Below are positions 46,821-55,589 of a stretch of 64,000 bases of DNA, in pieces. Below the pieces are notes generated by a model, which saw only the letters and a program-made list of their open reading frames with translations, did not search any database and was not told where the DNA came from. The DNA comes from Kitasatospora sp. NBC_01287 (GTDB taxonomy: Bacteria > Actinomycetota > Actinomycetes > Streptomycetales > Streptomycetaceae): NCBI RefSeq assembly GCF_026340565.1, contig NZ_JAPEPB010000001.1:8451067-8515066 (forward strand), given 5' to 3'. Within the stretch, counting starts at the first letter, position 1; each line of letters begins with the position of its first letter. A program made the position numbers and the translations under genes.

Positions 46821-47735
46821 ATGGGGATCAAGCTGGTCGAAGAGGTCATGGACTGGTGCCCGGACGACGTGACGCCAGCCCAACGCTGGTGCCTGACCGT
46901 GCTCGCCAGGGACGCCAACGATGCCACCCGGGAGACCTGGCACGGGCCCGAGCATCCGGAGATCCTGCGCCGGATCCGGATGACGGCGAAGAAGTGGGAG
47001 GCGATGCGGTCGATCCTGCTGAAGCGCGGTCTGATCGAACCGGTGTCCGGCGGATTCCGCGGTCAAGCGGTTCGGTATCGCATCGCATCGCTGTTTGCGC
47101 CGTGCGTCATCCAGGACTGGCGAAAGACCCCCCTGCAGAGGGGGGCTTTCGGTGGGTACGTCGTCAAGGGAGAACGGAAAGACCCCCCAGGAGCGGGGGT
47201 CAATCAAGAGGAAAGACCCCCCAAGAACGGGGGGCAATCGGCGGAAAGACCCCCCTACAGAGGGGGTCCTACTCCTCTATCTCCTCCTCTTCAATCTCTC
47301 TCCTCCCCGTCCGACCCGTCTGAACCCGACCCCCAGCAGCCTCCCGCCGCACCCAGCGACGAGAGAGAGACAATCGCTGCGCGACCACAAGCAACCCCGA
47401 CGACTGCTGCCCACCGTGCCGTCCGTGCGGCCGGCGTTGTTCCAGAAGCCGACGAGCCGGCGTTCATCGACTGGCTCACCCGCACCCACAACCCCCGCGG
47501 TCCCGGCTGGTGGCGGACCGTCAGTGCCGCCGGAGACCTCTCCGACCTCGCCGCCGTGTGGCGGGCCGAGCAGACCGGAGCCGCTGCCCAGCCCGCCGGG
47601 CTCGCACTGCTGGAACCCTGCACCCGCTGCGAGGACGCCAACCCGGCCGCCCGCTTCAATCCCCGGCTCCGCAAGAGCCCGGCCGGCGGCCTCTGCCCGG
47701 ACTGCCATCCCGACGCCGCGCCCATCGCGGCCTGA
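46821..47735 (+). CDS. Replication initiator-like wHTH protein
   Basis: The 304-residue protein has an N-terminal wHTH (about 5-95: LVEEVMDWCPDDVTPAQRW, HPEILRRIRMTAKKWEAMRS, LLKRGLIEPVSGGFRGQAVR) like phage O-type initiators and DnaD-like primosome proteins. The middle (100-215) is a disordered, charged and proline-rich stretch that encodes the iterons. The C-terminal part has a helical loader-like segment (FIDWLTRTHNPRGPGWWRTV) and a Cys pair ending (CTRCEDANP ... CPDCHPDA) suggestive of zinc. It lies directly upstream of dnaB, so it likely binds the iterons and loads the helicase. Confidence 0.8.
   Translation: MGIKLVEEVMDWCPDDVTPAQRWCLTVLARDANDATRETWHGPEHPEILRRIRMTAKKWEAMRSILLKRGLIEPVSGGFRGQAVRYRIASLFAPCVIQDWRKTPLQRGAFGGYVVKGERKDPPGAGVNQEERPPKNGGQSAERPPYRGGPTPLSPPLQSLSSPSDPSEPDPQQPPAAPSDERETIAARPQATPTTAAHRAVRAAGVVPEADEPAFIDWLTRTHNPRGPGWWRTVSAAGDLSDLAAVWRAEQTGAAAQPAGLALLEPCTRCEDANPAARFNPRLRKSPAGGLCPDCHPDAAPIAA
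47122..47267. repeat. Four iterons, probable origin of replication
   Basis: GAAAGACCCCCC-type units begin at 47122, 47177, 47211 and 47244 (spacing 55, 34, 33). Each continues with 3-5 bases and then a run of G, giving an imperfect inverted repeat. They lie within the initiator gene, as in lambda O. Confidence 0.75.
47268..47312. other. Pyrimidine-rich tract next to the iterons
   Basis: About 45 bases of almost pure C/T on the top strand, of much lower GC than the surroundings, immediately follow the fourth iteron. This is the place where an AT-rich unwinding element is expected. Confidence 0.6.
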
Positions 47736-47750
47736 CCAAGGACTTAGCCA

Positions 47751-49112
47751 GTGACCCTGTTCGACACCGAACCCGCCGACGCCGTCGCCCAGTCCATCGA
47801 ACGCGTTTCCCCGCAGAACATCCCCGCCGAGCAGGCCGTCATCGGCGCCATGCTCCTCTCCAAGGACGCCATCACCGAAGTCGTCGACATCCTCACCGCC
47901 GAGGACTACTACCGCGGCGCCCACCAGCTGCTGCACCGCACCATCGTCGGCCTGTACCAGCGCGGTGAGCCCGCCGACCCGTTCACCGTCCAGAACGCCC
48001 TCGACGCGAACGACCTGGTCCGAGTCGGCGGCGTCAACTACCTGTTCACCTGCAGCAACTCGGCGCCGACCGCGGCAAGCGCCGGCTACTACGCCGACAT
48101 CGTCAAGGCACAGGCCACCCTGCGCGCCATCGTCGACACCGGCACGAGCCTCGTGCAAGCCGGCTACGCCTCAGCAGGCGGCGATGCGGAAGAGGTCCTC
48201 GACCATGCCGCGGGCCTGCTGCAGAAGCTCACCGCGACGTCCAGCACGACCGCGGTCAGCCGCGAGAAGCCCCTGCACGAGGTTTTGGACAACACCATGG
48301 CCATGTACTTCAACCCCGGAGACGGATCACTGCCGATCCCGTACGCGGACCTGGCCGAACTGGCGCCGGTCGAGAAGACCGACCTGGTCGTCGTCGCGGC
48401 CTCCCCGGGCATGGGCAAGACCACAGTGATGACCGACTGGGCGCGGTGTGTGTCGATCGCCAACGACGGCCGGACCCTGGTTGGCAGCATGGAGATGCCG
48501 CACACCCAGATCGGGCAGCGGATCATCTGCGCCGAGGCCAAGGTCAACCTGAAGCGCTTCCGGGCCCGCTGCTTGGACGACGACGAGATGCACCGGGTCG
48601 CCATGGCGATCCAGCGGATCCACGCCAAGCAGCTGCGGATCGACGACTCGCCACGGGTGCCGGTGTCACGGATGAAGACCAGGCTGCGGCAGATGCAGGC
48701 GGTTGGCGAACTGCCGGACCTGTACGTCGTCGACTACCTGCAGATCGCGAAGGCCGAGGCCGAGGCTGGGGCGAACCGCACGACACAGGTCGACTCCATC
48801 GCGGTCGGGTTGAAGGAGCTGGCGCAGGAGTTCGAGATCGTGGTTGTTGCCGCGGCGCAGCTGAACCGGCAGGTGTCGCAGCGTCCGGACAAGGTCCCGA
48901 TGATGTCTGACCTGCGCGAAAGCGGCGGGATCGAGCAAAACGCCAACGTAGTGATCTTGCTGCATCGGGAGGACTACTACGAGAAGACCTCCCCGCGAGC
49001 CGGTGAACTCGACCTGATTGTCGCGAAGAACCGCATGGGCACAACGGGGACCGCCACAGTGGCCTTCAAGGGACATCTGGCCCATGCCTGCGACCTGCCG
49101 CACGACAGCTAG
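47751..49112 (+). CDS. dnaB: Replicative DNA helicase, DnaB family
   Basis: The 453-residue protein (GTG start 16 bases after the initiator stop) has the N-terminal DnaB domain (PQNIPAEQAVIGAMLLSKDA, YYRGAHQLLHRTIVGLYQRG). The RecA-like motor contains Walker A (ASPGMGKT, 217-224), Walker B (VVDYLQI, 326-332), the H3 glutamine (VAAAQLNRQV) and SDLRESGGIEQNANVVILLH with the arginine finger region. It unwinds DNA at the fork, loaded by the upstream protein at the iteron origin. Confidence 0.95.
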   Translation: MTLFDTEPADAVAQSIERVSPQNIPAEQAVIGAMLLSKDAITEVVDILTAEDYYRGAHQLLHRTIVGLYQRGEPADPFTVQNALDANDLVRVGGVNYLFTCSNSAPTAASAGYYADIVKAQATLRAIVDTGTSLVQAGYASAGGDAEEVLDHAAGLLQKLTATSSTTAVSREKPLHEVLDNTMAMYFNPGDGSLPIPYADLAELAPVEKTDLVVVAASPGMGKTTVMTDWARCVSIANDGRTLVGSMEMPHTQIGQRIICAEAKVNLKRFRARCLDDDEMHRVAMAIQRIHAKQLRIDDSPRVPVSRMKTRLRQMQAVGELPDLYVVDYLQIAKAEAEAGANRTTQVDSIAVGLKELAQEFEIVVVAAAQLNRQVSQRPDKVPMMSDLRESGGIEQNANVVILLHREDYYEKTSPRAGELDLIVAKNRMGTTGTATVAFKGHLAHACDLPHDS

Positions 49113-49140
49113 CCACCCTCAGTGATCGGAGTGTGCATCC

Positions 49141-49377
49141 ATGGCCAGTGAGTTCACCCCCGACGACATCCACCAGATGGCGCAGCAGGGCGATTTGAGC
49201 ACCTTCGTACGAAGCCTTATCCAGCGCCCCGGTTCGAAGACCGATGACGAAGTCCCAAGGACCGCCCCGCCGCAGTCGCGCGAGGACGGCCGTCCGGTCG
49301 GGGCGTGGCCCGCAGGATGCGGCCGGCCCGGCGACCCGATCCCGCGCCTGCCCGCCACCCATGACCCCGAGGAGTGA
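49141..49377 (+). CDS. Small hypothetical protein
   Basis: The 78-residue protein has a helical start (DDIHQMAQQGDLSTFVRSLI) and a proline-rich disordered remainder. Function unknown; downstream of dnaB in the same transcript. Confidence 0.6.
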   Translation: MASEFTPDDIHQMAQQGDLSTFVRSLIQRPGSKTDDEVPRTAPPQSREDGRPVGAWPAGCGRPGDPIPRLPATHDPEE

Positions 49378-49381
49378 CCGC

Positions 49382-49840
49382 ATGACCGCCACGATCACCA
49401 CGACCGGCTTGTGCCCGGTCTGCGAGGAAACCATCCGGATCCGCAACAACGGCACCCTGTACCGGCATGAGCAGCCGTACGACCCTGACGGGCCGATCGT
49501 CGGCACGATCACCGACGGCGGTGTCGTCTGGCACACCCAGTGCGGTGGCTCGGGGCGGAAGCCCGCCGTGGCCCTGCCGATGACGTTCGCCCGCTGGCTG
49601 CACGGGCACGCCGCCCGCCGTGACGCCCACGAGAACCCGGTGACGTACCTGGCGCAGCGCATGTTCCGCGGCTGCAGCTACTCGCCGAGGAGTGGGCCAG
49701 CCGACGTCGACTGGTCGACTGCGGGGGAGCTGCACGAGGTGCTGCACCGCGAGGGCTTCGGCAGAGAGGGCGGCTGTGACTGGCTGTGCGGCTACGTCGA
49801 GCAGGCTGGCGAAGACTTCGCACGATCCGTCGGCGGCTGA
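49382..49840 (+). CDS. Zinc-ribbon protein with YozE/SAM-like C-terminus
   Basis: The 152-residue protein has CPVCEETIRIRNNGTLYRHE and a later CGGSG, forming a zinc ribbon. The C-terminal half (NPVTYLAQRMFRGCSYSP ... AGELHEVLHREGFGREGGCD) matches the small helical domain seen in many Streptomyces phage proteins of this type. Function unknown. Confidence 0.7.
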   Translation: MTATITTTGLCPVCEETIRIRNNGTLYRHEQPYDPDGPIVGTITDGGVVWHTQCGGSGRKPAVALPMTFARWLHGHAARRDAHENPVTYLAQRMFRGCSYSPRSGPADVDWSTAGELHEVLHREGFGREGGCDWLCGYVEQAGEDFARSVGG

Positions 49841-50020
49841 GTTCGGTTAGCTCCCGGCGTGTCGGCCCGGGGACCGGCCCCGTGCCGCCCACCAGTGACG
49901 AGCCGAACTGAGTATGTGAGGCTGGCTGTTCGCTTGCCATCCCCACCACGCTCCCGCTGTCCGCGCATTCGGAGTCATAAGGCGGCATTATGACTAGCAA
50001 CCCCATTCGAGGAGACCCTC
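49841..50020. other. Intergenic stretch between replication genes and SF2 helicase gene
   Basis: A GTTCGG/CCGAAC inverted repeat (about 49842-49848 with 49903-49908) encloses GC-rich sequence and is a possible terminator. No clear promoter or gene is seen, so the helicase may be transcribed separately from an unrecognised promoter. Confidence 0.5.
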
Positions 50021-52696
50021 GTGAGCACAGTCGTCCGGACGGTGGCCCCGCAACTCCGTGACTACCAGCGTGCGGCCGTGGCGTCGGTCGCCACCGCCCT
50101 TGCTGGCGGTGGCGTCCGGCAGCTGCGAATGGCCTGTGGCACCGGAAAGTCACTGACTGCTCAGCGGGCCGCGGAGGCCCTTCTGGAGGCTGTGCGACAG
50201 CGGGGCCAGCAGCCGGGTGTCGTAGCCGTCGTGACGCCGTCTCTGGCGCTCGTGAAGCAGTTCGTCGACGGCTGGCGCCGGGACGCCGAACTCGGCCCCG
50301 TCCAGTGCCTCGCGGTCTGCTCCGACCGCACCATCGGCCAGTGCGACGAGTCAGCTCGTGTCGCGGACCTCGACGCGCAGGTGACCACGGACCCCGCCGT
50401 GCTCGAGCATCGGCTTCGTGCCCTACCTGCGTCCGGGATACTCCTGATCGTCAGTACATACGCCTCCGTGGCAGTGCTGGCGCGAGGCGTTCAAGCAGCA
50501 GGGCGGCCGCTGGACGTCCTTGTGTGCGACGAGGCGCACCACTTGGCCGGCAACCCGGCCGCATCCCTGCGGAGCCTCGTCTCGGACCCAGGGTGGCTCC
50601 CCGCAACGCGGCGGGTCTACATGACCGCCACGCCGCGCCTGTTCACCGAGCGCGTCACGAGCAGCGGCGCGCTGAGCATGGACGACTCGGCGCTGTTCGG
50701 TGAGGTCGCGTACGAGTATGCGTTCCCGAAGGCGATCGCCGACGGACACCTGGACGACTACCGGGCCCTGGTGACGGTCGTCGAGAGTGAGAGGGTCCGC
50801 CGGATCCTGGAACTGCTTGACGAGGCACGAGACACCGATGCCGGCGAGGCCCGCAACACGGTGGTGGCGCAGGTTGCCCTCCTTCGCTCCTGGCAGGAGC
50901 AGGGCGTGGGCAGGGCGATCGCGTTCTGCGACTCGATCCGCGGGTCCAAAGTGTTCACCGCGCAGCTCCGTCAGGTGGCGGCGATGTTGGGCTACGACCC
51001 CGACATGGTCACGGCGCTCCATGTGGACGGCTCGATGAGCAGCGAGCAGCGCGCCCCGATCCTGGCCGAGTTGGCGGCACCGTCGGACGGTCGGCTGGTC
51101 GTGGTGTCGAACGCTCGCTGCCTGGGTGAAGGCGTGGACGTGCCGTCGGTGGATGCGGTTCTCTTCGCCTGCCCCAAGCGGTCCGAGGTCGACATCATCC
51201 AGTCGGCCGGCCGGGCTCTGCGACGAAGTCCTGGCGGCCGCGGCGTCGCCAAGTTCATCCTGCCGATGATGCTCCCCGAAGCGCCCGACGGCGACCTTCC
51301 TTCGAACGTCCTGGACGGCACCGACTACGAGCCGGCGTGGACGGTCATCCGGGCGTTGCGAGACCTCGACAACGACCTTGGCGCCGAACTCGACCAGCTG
51401 CGCACTTCCGCGGTGCGCGAACCTGAAGCCCAGGAGGCCGACGATTCGCAGCAGGATGGACTGCCCGACAGGATCGCCATCGCGGGTCCGTGCGCCGACC
51501 CTGAGATCCTTCGGCAGATTGCTGTCGCGCTCATCGACCACACAACGGCACCCTGGCTGGACGGCTACGCCGCGCTGAAAGCGTTCCACGACGAGGCCGG
51601 TCACCTCAACGTCCCCGCCGGGGCCAAGCTTGCCGACGGCTCCTTCTTGAAGAGGTGGATCGCCCGCCAGCGTTCGGATCGCCTGAAGGGGATCCTGCCG
51701 TTCGAGCGAGTGGCTGCTCTTGATGCCTTGGGCTTCGAGTGGGATGCGGAGACCGCCGCCTGGTGGCGGATGTATGAGTTCTTCGCTGGGTCCGAGAGGG
51801 GCACTGAGGGCTTCGCCATGATGGGCAGGCGTTACTGGAAGTGGGTGGAGGAGCAGCAAGACGCTTACGCCGATGCCACGTTGAGCCAGGAACGGATTGC
51901 TGCCCTCAACGGCTGTGGCTTCGACTGGGTGCCTCTGGCCGTTCGGCAGGCCGAGATGGAGGCCGCCCGGGAAGTCAAGCAGCGGGCGGCCAGAGAAGCG
52001 GTTGCGGCGTGGCTGGCAGAGCACGGATGCGCCAACCTGCCTGGCCGCGTGATCGCAACAGACATCCATGGCAACGAGGTGGACATCGTCAAGTGGCTGG
52101 AGGACGTCTGCCGCCGACGCCACTGGGGAGAACTCGGCCCCGAGGAAGGAACGGCCATCGCTGCCATGGGGTTCGACTGGCTTCCGCCCTGGTGGCGTCA
52201 ATACCTTGAACGAGTAGCGGCATTCCATGCGACGTTCGGGCATGTCGACATCCCGCGTGAGTTTGAGAACCCGGTCAGGGAGGGTGTCTTTGACCAGTCT
52301 CTGTCTAGCTGGCTCAATGACCAGCGACGGGACGCGAATCGAGGTGACCTGGCGCCTGAACAAGCCGCCGCTCTCAACGAACTCGGGGTCGGCTGGGTAG
52401 TGGCCGGACCCAGCCGTTCCGAGGCGGCTGCGGATTGGATGGAGACGGCGGAGCTCGCAGTGAAGTACTTCAAGGACCACGGCGATCTACGCGTCCCGCT
52501 CCACTTCAGAGCGGACGTTCCACAGCGCTACCCGTGCTACCTGGGCTGCTGGTTGCAGGTCCAACGACAGCGGCGAGCGGACGGCACACTCACGGGTGCG
52601 AGCGCAGCGTTGCTGGAGGCCCTTGGGATCGACTGGGACGTCGACTGGGACGAGTCATCTCGGGCTCGACCGTCAGCGCAGAGGGCCGCAGCCTGA
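50021..52696 (+). CDS. SF2 DEAH-box helicase with helicase-associated repeats
   Basis: The 891-residue protein has motif I (CGTGKS, 39-44), motif II (DEAH, 170-173), motif III (TATPR, 202-206), motif V (SNARCLGEGVDVPSVDAVLF) and motif VI (QSAGRALRR). The C-terminal 330 residues contain at least four helicase-associated repeats: a helix with W-L/F followed by G-F/I-D/E-W, for example LDALGFEWD, LNGCGFDWV, IAAMGFDWL, LNELGVGWV and LEALGIDWD. HA-domain helicases occur near telomeres and on plasmids of Streptomyces. Role in replication or transfer of this element is unknown. Start GTG behind GAGGAG. Confidence 0.9.
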   Translation: MSTVVRTVAPQLRDYQRAAVASVATALAGGGVRQLRMACGTGKSLTAQRAAEALLEAVRQRGQQPGVVAVVTPSLALVKQFVDGWRRDAELGPVQCLAVCSDRTIGQCDESARVADLDAQVTTDPAVLEHRLRALPASGILLIVSTYASVAVLARGVQAAGRPLDVLVCDEAHHLAGNPAASLRSLVSDPGWLPATRRVYMTATPRLFTERVTSSGALSMDDSALFGEVAYEYAFPKAIADGHLDDYRALVTVVESERVRRILELLDEARDTDAGEARNTVVAQVALLRSWQEQGVGRAIAFCDSIRGSKVFTAQLRQVAAMLGYDPDMVTALHVDGSMSSEQRAPILAELAAPSDGRLVVVSNARCLGEGVDVPSVDAVLFACPKRSEVDIIQSAGRALRRSPGGRGVAKFILPMMLPEAPDGDLPSNVLDGTDYEPAWTVIRALRDLDNDLGAELDQLRTSAVREPEAQEADDSQQDGLPDRIAIAGPCADPEILRQIAVALIDHTTAPWLDGYAALKAFHDEAGHLNVPAGAKLADGSFLKRWIARQRSDRLKGILPFERVAALDALGFEWDAETAAWWRMYEFFAGSERGTEGFAMMGRRYWKWVEEQQDAYADATLSQERIAALNGCGFDWVPLAVRQAEMEAAREVKQRAAREAVAAWLAEHGCANLPGRVIATDIHGNEVDIVKWLEDVCRRRHWGELGPEEGTAIAAMGFDWLPPWWRQYLERVAAFHATFGHVDIPREFENPVREGVFDQSLSSWLNDQRRDANRGDLAPEQAAALNELGVGWVVAGPSRSEAAADWMETAELAVKYFKDHGDLRVPLHFRADVPQRYPCYLGCWLQVQRQRRADGTLTGASAALLEALGIDWDVDWDESSRARPSAQRAAA

Positions 52697-52703
52697 CCCG
52701 GAG

Positions 52704-52727
52704 CCGGCCGTGACCTGAACCGGCCGG
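52704..52727 (+). terminator. Terminator hairpin after the SF2 helicase gene
   Basis: CCGGCC (52704-52709) and GGCCGG (52722-52727) form a stem around a 12-base loop, 8 bases after the stop. Confidence 0.6.
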
Positions 52728-52844
52728 CCCCATCTCCCCACCCCACCAGCCGAATTGGTCGTGGACCGCCACGCCAAAGGGGTACCCGTGCGCCCAAAAA
52801 CACGGGACACTTGACCACATACCATCGCAAAGTGAGGCACCATC

Positions 52845-53483
52845 ATGCTGGCCCCCACTGCCGCAGCGATCAGCGACGCGCTGCTCGCCGCTGCCCGCGC
52901 CCTCGTCCCCGATCTTCCCGAGCACGCTGTCGCTGTTCCCGCACCCGCCAGCTACGGCCGCGGCGCCACCCTGTTCGTCACCGTCGACCAGGTCGAGCAC
53001 ACCCGCCGCCAGCGCGCCGGGCTGCGCGCCATCACCCGGATCGAGCACCTCGGGCTGCTGCTCGGCCTGCCCGCCTGGGAGCCGGTCCCTGTCGGCTCGC
53101 TGGACCGGCGGGACCAGCAGTTGCTGCGCCACCTGCCCGCTGCCGCGGTCCACGTCGAGGCCGGGCACGTGACCCGCACTGCGGTCCGGCCGGTGACGGT
53201 GCATCTGGCGCTCCTCCCCGGCACCGCAACCCGCACGACGATCGAACGGGCGACCGCGTACGCCCCGTTCTGCGCCCGTGCGATCCTCGCGGCAGCACTC
53301 CCGCGCGACAAGGGCGTGCTGGCTGAGGCCGACTTCTGGGGTGTCGGCGTTGCGTACCGCAGCGAGACGCTCGTCCCGCCGACACCGTGGCGTCCCCAGC
53401 GGCACACCGCCGCGGGCTGGCTGTTCACCGAGAACGTGTACGAGCAGGTGCTCGCCCAGCGCGTCGCCACCCAGGAGGCCTGA
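52845..53483 (+). CDS. Hypothetical protein
   Basis: The 212-residue protein starts at ATG behind GAGG. Mixed alpha/beta (ATLFVTVDQVEHTRRQRAGL, RAVTVHLALLPGT-like TVHLALLPGTATR). No family recognised. A weak TTGACC-containing region about 52810 may be its promoter. Confidence 0.7.
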   Translation: MLAPTAAAISDALLAAARALVPDLPEHAVAVPAPASYGRGATLFVTVDQVEHTRRQRAGLRAITRIEHLGLLLGLPAWEPVPVGSLDRRDQQLLRHLPAAAVHVEAGHVTRTAVRPVTVHLALLPGTATRTTIERATAYAPFCARAILAAALPRDKGVLAEADFWGVGVAYRSETLVPPTPWRPQRHTAAGWLFTENVYEQVLAQRVATQEA

Positions 53484-53484
53484 G

Positions 53485-53865
53485 ATGGGTGCCGCACTGC
53501 ACCTCGCCCACGTCCGTGAGACGCCCGACCCGAAGCGGAAGCGCAAGGGTGGTGGTGGGGATGACGGTGACGGGCCGTTCCTGATCGTCCCCCGCGACGC
53601 GTGCGAGGCCTGCGCCAAGCACTGGCACCACAAGTGCTGGGGCGCCAACATCCTCGACGATAACCCGCCGAACTGCCCGTGCCCCTGCGGCGACCCGCAC
53701 GACACGACCGGCCAACGCATGAGCGGCGCAGCATGGTCCGACCTCGCCCAGCACGACCCCGCCGAAGTCGGCTATGCAGCACGGCTGCTGCGCCTTCGCG
53801 AGGCCGGCGCCATGTTCACCTGCGGATGGAACCGCGACGAATCCGGACTGAGGAGCCAGCAGTGA
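53485..53865 (+). CDS. Cysteine-rich hypothetical protein
   Basis: The 126-residue protein has a basic/Gly run (KRKRKGGGGDDGDG), then CEACAKHWHHKCWG and CPCPCGDPHDTTGQ, giving a dense zinc-binding cluster. It overlaps the next gene by four bases. Confidence 0.65.
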   Translation: MGAALHLAHVRETPDPKRKRKGGGGDDGDGPFLIVPRDACEACAKHWHHKCWGANILDDNPPNCPCPCGDPHDTTGQRMSGAAWSDLAQHDPAEVGYAARLLRLREAGAMFTCGWNRDESGLRSQQ

Positions 53866-54680
53866 TCATCCGTATCGAAGCCGACGCCTGGCGCCCCGAC
53901 CAGCGTGCCGACCACCGCAGTGGCAGCAGGCTCACCCCCGGCCAGATCGTCATCTGGGACCGCAAGCCCTACCGCGTCGTCGAGACCCGCGAACGTGACC
54001 CGTTCGACTGGGACGACACCGTCCGCGACACCTGGGTTGACCACGGCTGCCCCGAACCTGCCACCTGGCCGTACCGGCCGCTCGTCCTGGTTCTGCGCGA
54101 CGTTGACCAGCCCGAGGCGAAGCCCCTGCACCTGTCCGGCTCCGCGTCGATCATGTGGCGGACCCTGCCCGAGCACTACTCGGTCTGCCGTCTGTGCGGT
54201 GAACTCCCGCCCTGCCAGCACGTGCACAACGAGAAGATCGCCGAACGCGCCGAGGAACACTTCGAGAAGCAGATGGCCATCATGCCCGGGTCCTGCCACG
54301 GCTGCCGCGAACCCATCACCAGCCGGCAGAAGTTCCACCGGTTCGACGGCCCGAACCTGATTCGGCCCGACCTCGGTGACGGCTCCGCCATGTTCCACCT
54401 GCGCGGGTCGTGCCGCCACGAACTGCAGGCGTACGACAAGCGGTGGGCGGCAGCCGTACCCGGCCGGCGTCGTGGCTTCTACTGCGAAGGCCACCTCAGC
54501 CACCACTTCGACGACAGCAAGACCTGCACCGACGTGGACTGTCCGAGCGTCGACGTGGAGCACCGCTACCAGGAGTGGCACTGGCCGCGCGGGCAAGGCA
54601 AGTGGACCGGCTGCTGGTGCGTGTCCGGCGACCTGACGGCCCAGTTGGAGCGGGACTTCGGCACGGGGGAGCAGCGATGA
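53862..54680 (+). CDS. Multi-zinc-finger hypothetical protein
   Basis: The 272-residue protein (GTG start) has an N-terminal strand-rich domain (GQIVIWDRKPYRVVETRERD). Several Cys/His groups follow: CRLCGELPPCQHVHNE, CHGCREPITSRQKFHRFDG, CEGHLSHHFDDSKTC and CPSVDVEHRYQ with CWC. The pattern suggests two or three treble-clef or LIM-like zinc fingers. No enzyme motif. Likely a nucleic-acid- or protein-binding early protein. Confidence 0.75.
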   Translation: MIIRIEADAWRPDQRADHRSGSRLTPGQIVIWDRKPYRVVETRERDPFDWDDTVRDTWVDHGCPEPATWPYRPLVLVLRDVDQPEAKPLHLSGSASIMWRTLPEHYSVCRLCGELPPCQHVHNEKIAERAEEHFEKQMAIMPGSCHGCREPITSRQKFHRFDGPNLIRPDLGDGSAMFHLRGSCRHELQAYDKRWAAAVPGRRRGFYCEGHLSHHFDDSKTCTDVDCPSVDVEHRYQEWHWPRGQGKWTGCWCVSGDLTAQLERDFGTGEQR

Positions 54681-55093
54681 TCGAGGCCCCGGCTGATGTC
54701 CTGCGCCGAGCAATCGCCGTTCTCCGGGCCGTGGATGACGTCTGCCAGCAGCGTGGCTGCGGCTGCCCCGAGGAGCTTCACGTCGCTGACGCCGACGGCG
54801 CGCCCTGGTGCAAGGACTGCTACGACCAGCACTCCTATGCGCCAGCAGTGGCTGAGGACGTGCCGAAGCGCCTTCGTGGGCCACTGACGGAACTCCTCGA
54901 CTGGGCTACGCGCTCCTTCGACGCCAACCGGCAGGCCGCCGAACACGTATGGGCCGGGACCGACGACGCGGGACAGAAGGAGCGCGACGAGTTCATCGCG
55001 AAAGGGCCGTCCGGCGGCCCTGAGGCCGTGGTCGTTGCGCGGGCCATCCTCGACCTCGCTGCGGTGGATGGCGAGTTGCTCGCCTCGTCCTGA
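54677..55093 (+). CDS. Hypothetical protein with Cys pair
   Basis: The 138-residue protein has CQQRGCGCPEELHVADADG and CKDCYDQHSY, then a helical C-terminal half (KERDEFIAKGPSGGPEAVVV). Zinc binding is likely; role unknown. Confidence 0.65.
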   Translation: MIEAPADVLRRAIAVLRAVDDVCQQRGCGCPEELHVADADGAPWCKDCYDQHSYAPAVAEDVPKRLRGPLTELLDWATRSFDANRQAAEHVWAGTDDAGQKERDEFIAKGPSGGPEAVVVARAILDLAAVDGELLASS

Positions 55094-55267
55094 TCGTCTC
55101 GGGGTGTGTCCGGCCGCGGCGAACCCCACCAGCCGCCCGGTGCGAAGTTGGAACGCCGTAGCGGCCCGTTCTCGCCTCGCAGGCTCCCGGGCTTCCTCCG
55201 GCCCGGGTTCGGCCGCCTGAGGGCCCGCCACGGGCCGGGGCGGGGCTGCTGGGCCGGACAGCAGGAA

Positions 55268-55288
55268 GCCCCCTCGACGTGAGGGGGC
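55268..55288. terminator. Terminator between convergent genes
   Basis: An 8-bp GCCCCCTC/GAGGGGGC stem (55268-55275 with 55281-55288), loop GACGT, lies between convergent stops at 55093 and 55306. Confidence 0.75.
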
Positions 55289-55305
55289 CTTGGGAACGCC
55301 ACGGG

Positions 55306-55536
55306 CTACTCGGCAACCACGGTCCCGCCGACCGCCCTGCCGTCACGCACCAGCAGAGTCAACGGCCGCACCGGATAGTCCTCCTCGACGGCGCCCGAGC
55401 CAGCACCGACAGTCTCAGCCGAATGCGCCCACGGCCAGCCCTTCTCGACATCCTCCGGGTAGGCGCGTACCCACAGGTGGCCGTCGGCGGCGAGGACGAG
55501 GTCGCCAGGCTGCCAGGGGAGGGTGGGCTGAGTCAT
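55306..55536 (-). CDS. Small hypothetical protein
   Basis: The 76-residue protein starts behind AAGGAGCAGCA. A beta pattern (WQPGDLVLAADGHLWVRAYP, RPLTLLVRDGRAVGGTVVAE) is like small actinophage proteins with a PGDxV fold. It follows the HTH gene leftwards and may be regulated with it. Confidence 0.65.
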   Translation of the reverse strand: MTQPTLPWQPGDLVLAADGHLWVRAYPEDVEKGWPWAHSAETVGAGSGAVEEDYPVRPLTLLVRDGRAVGGTVVAE

Positions 55537-55589
55537 TGCTGCTCCTTCGGTCGGATGGGGTAAGCCTGGCATGGCGGACCGACAACGGG

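Noticed and set aside
50423..52480. A 685-codon open frame antisense to the SF2 helicase gene
   Set aside because: It mirrors the GC-rich codon pattern of the helicase gene, has no ribosome binding site or recognisable domain, and the sense frame carries all helicase motifs.
50021..52696. Naming the SF2 helicase as the telomeric helicase-like gene ttrA
   Set aside because: Shared HA repeats and the DEAH motor are suggestive, but identity cannot be shown from the sequence alone and no telomere is visible.
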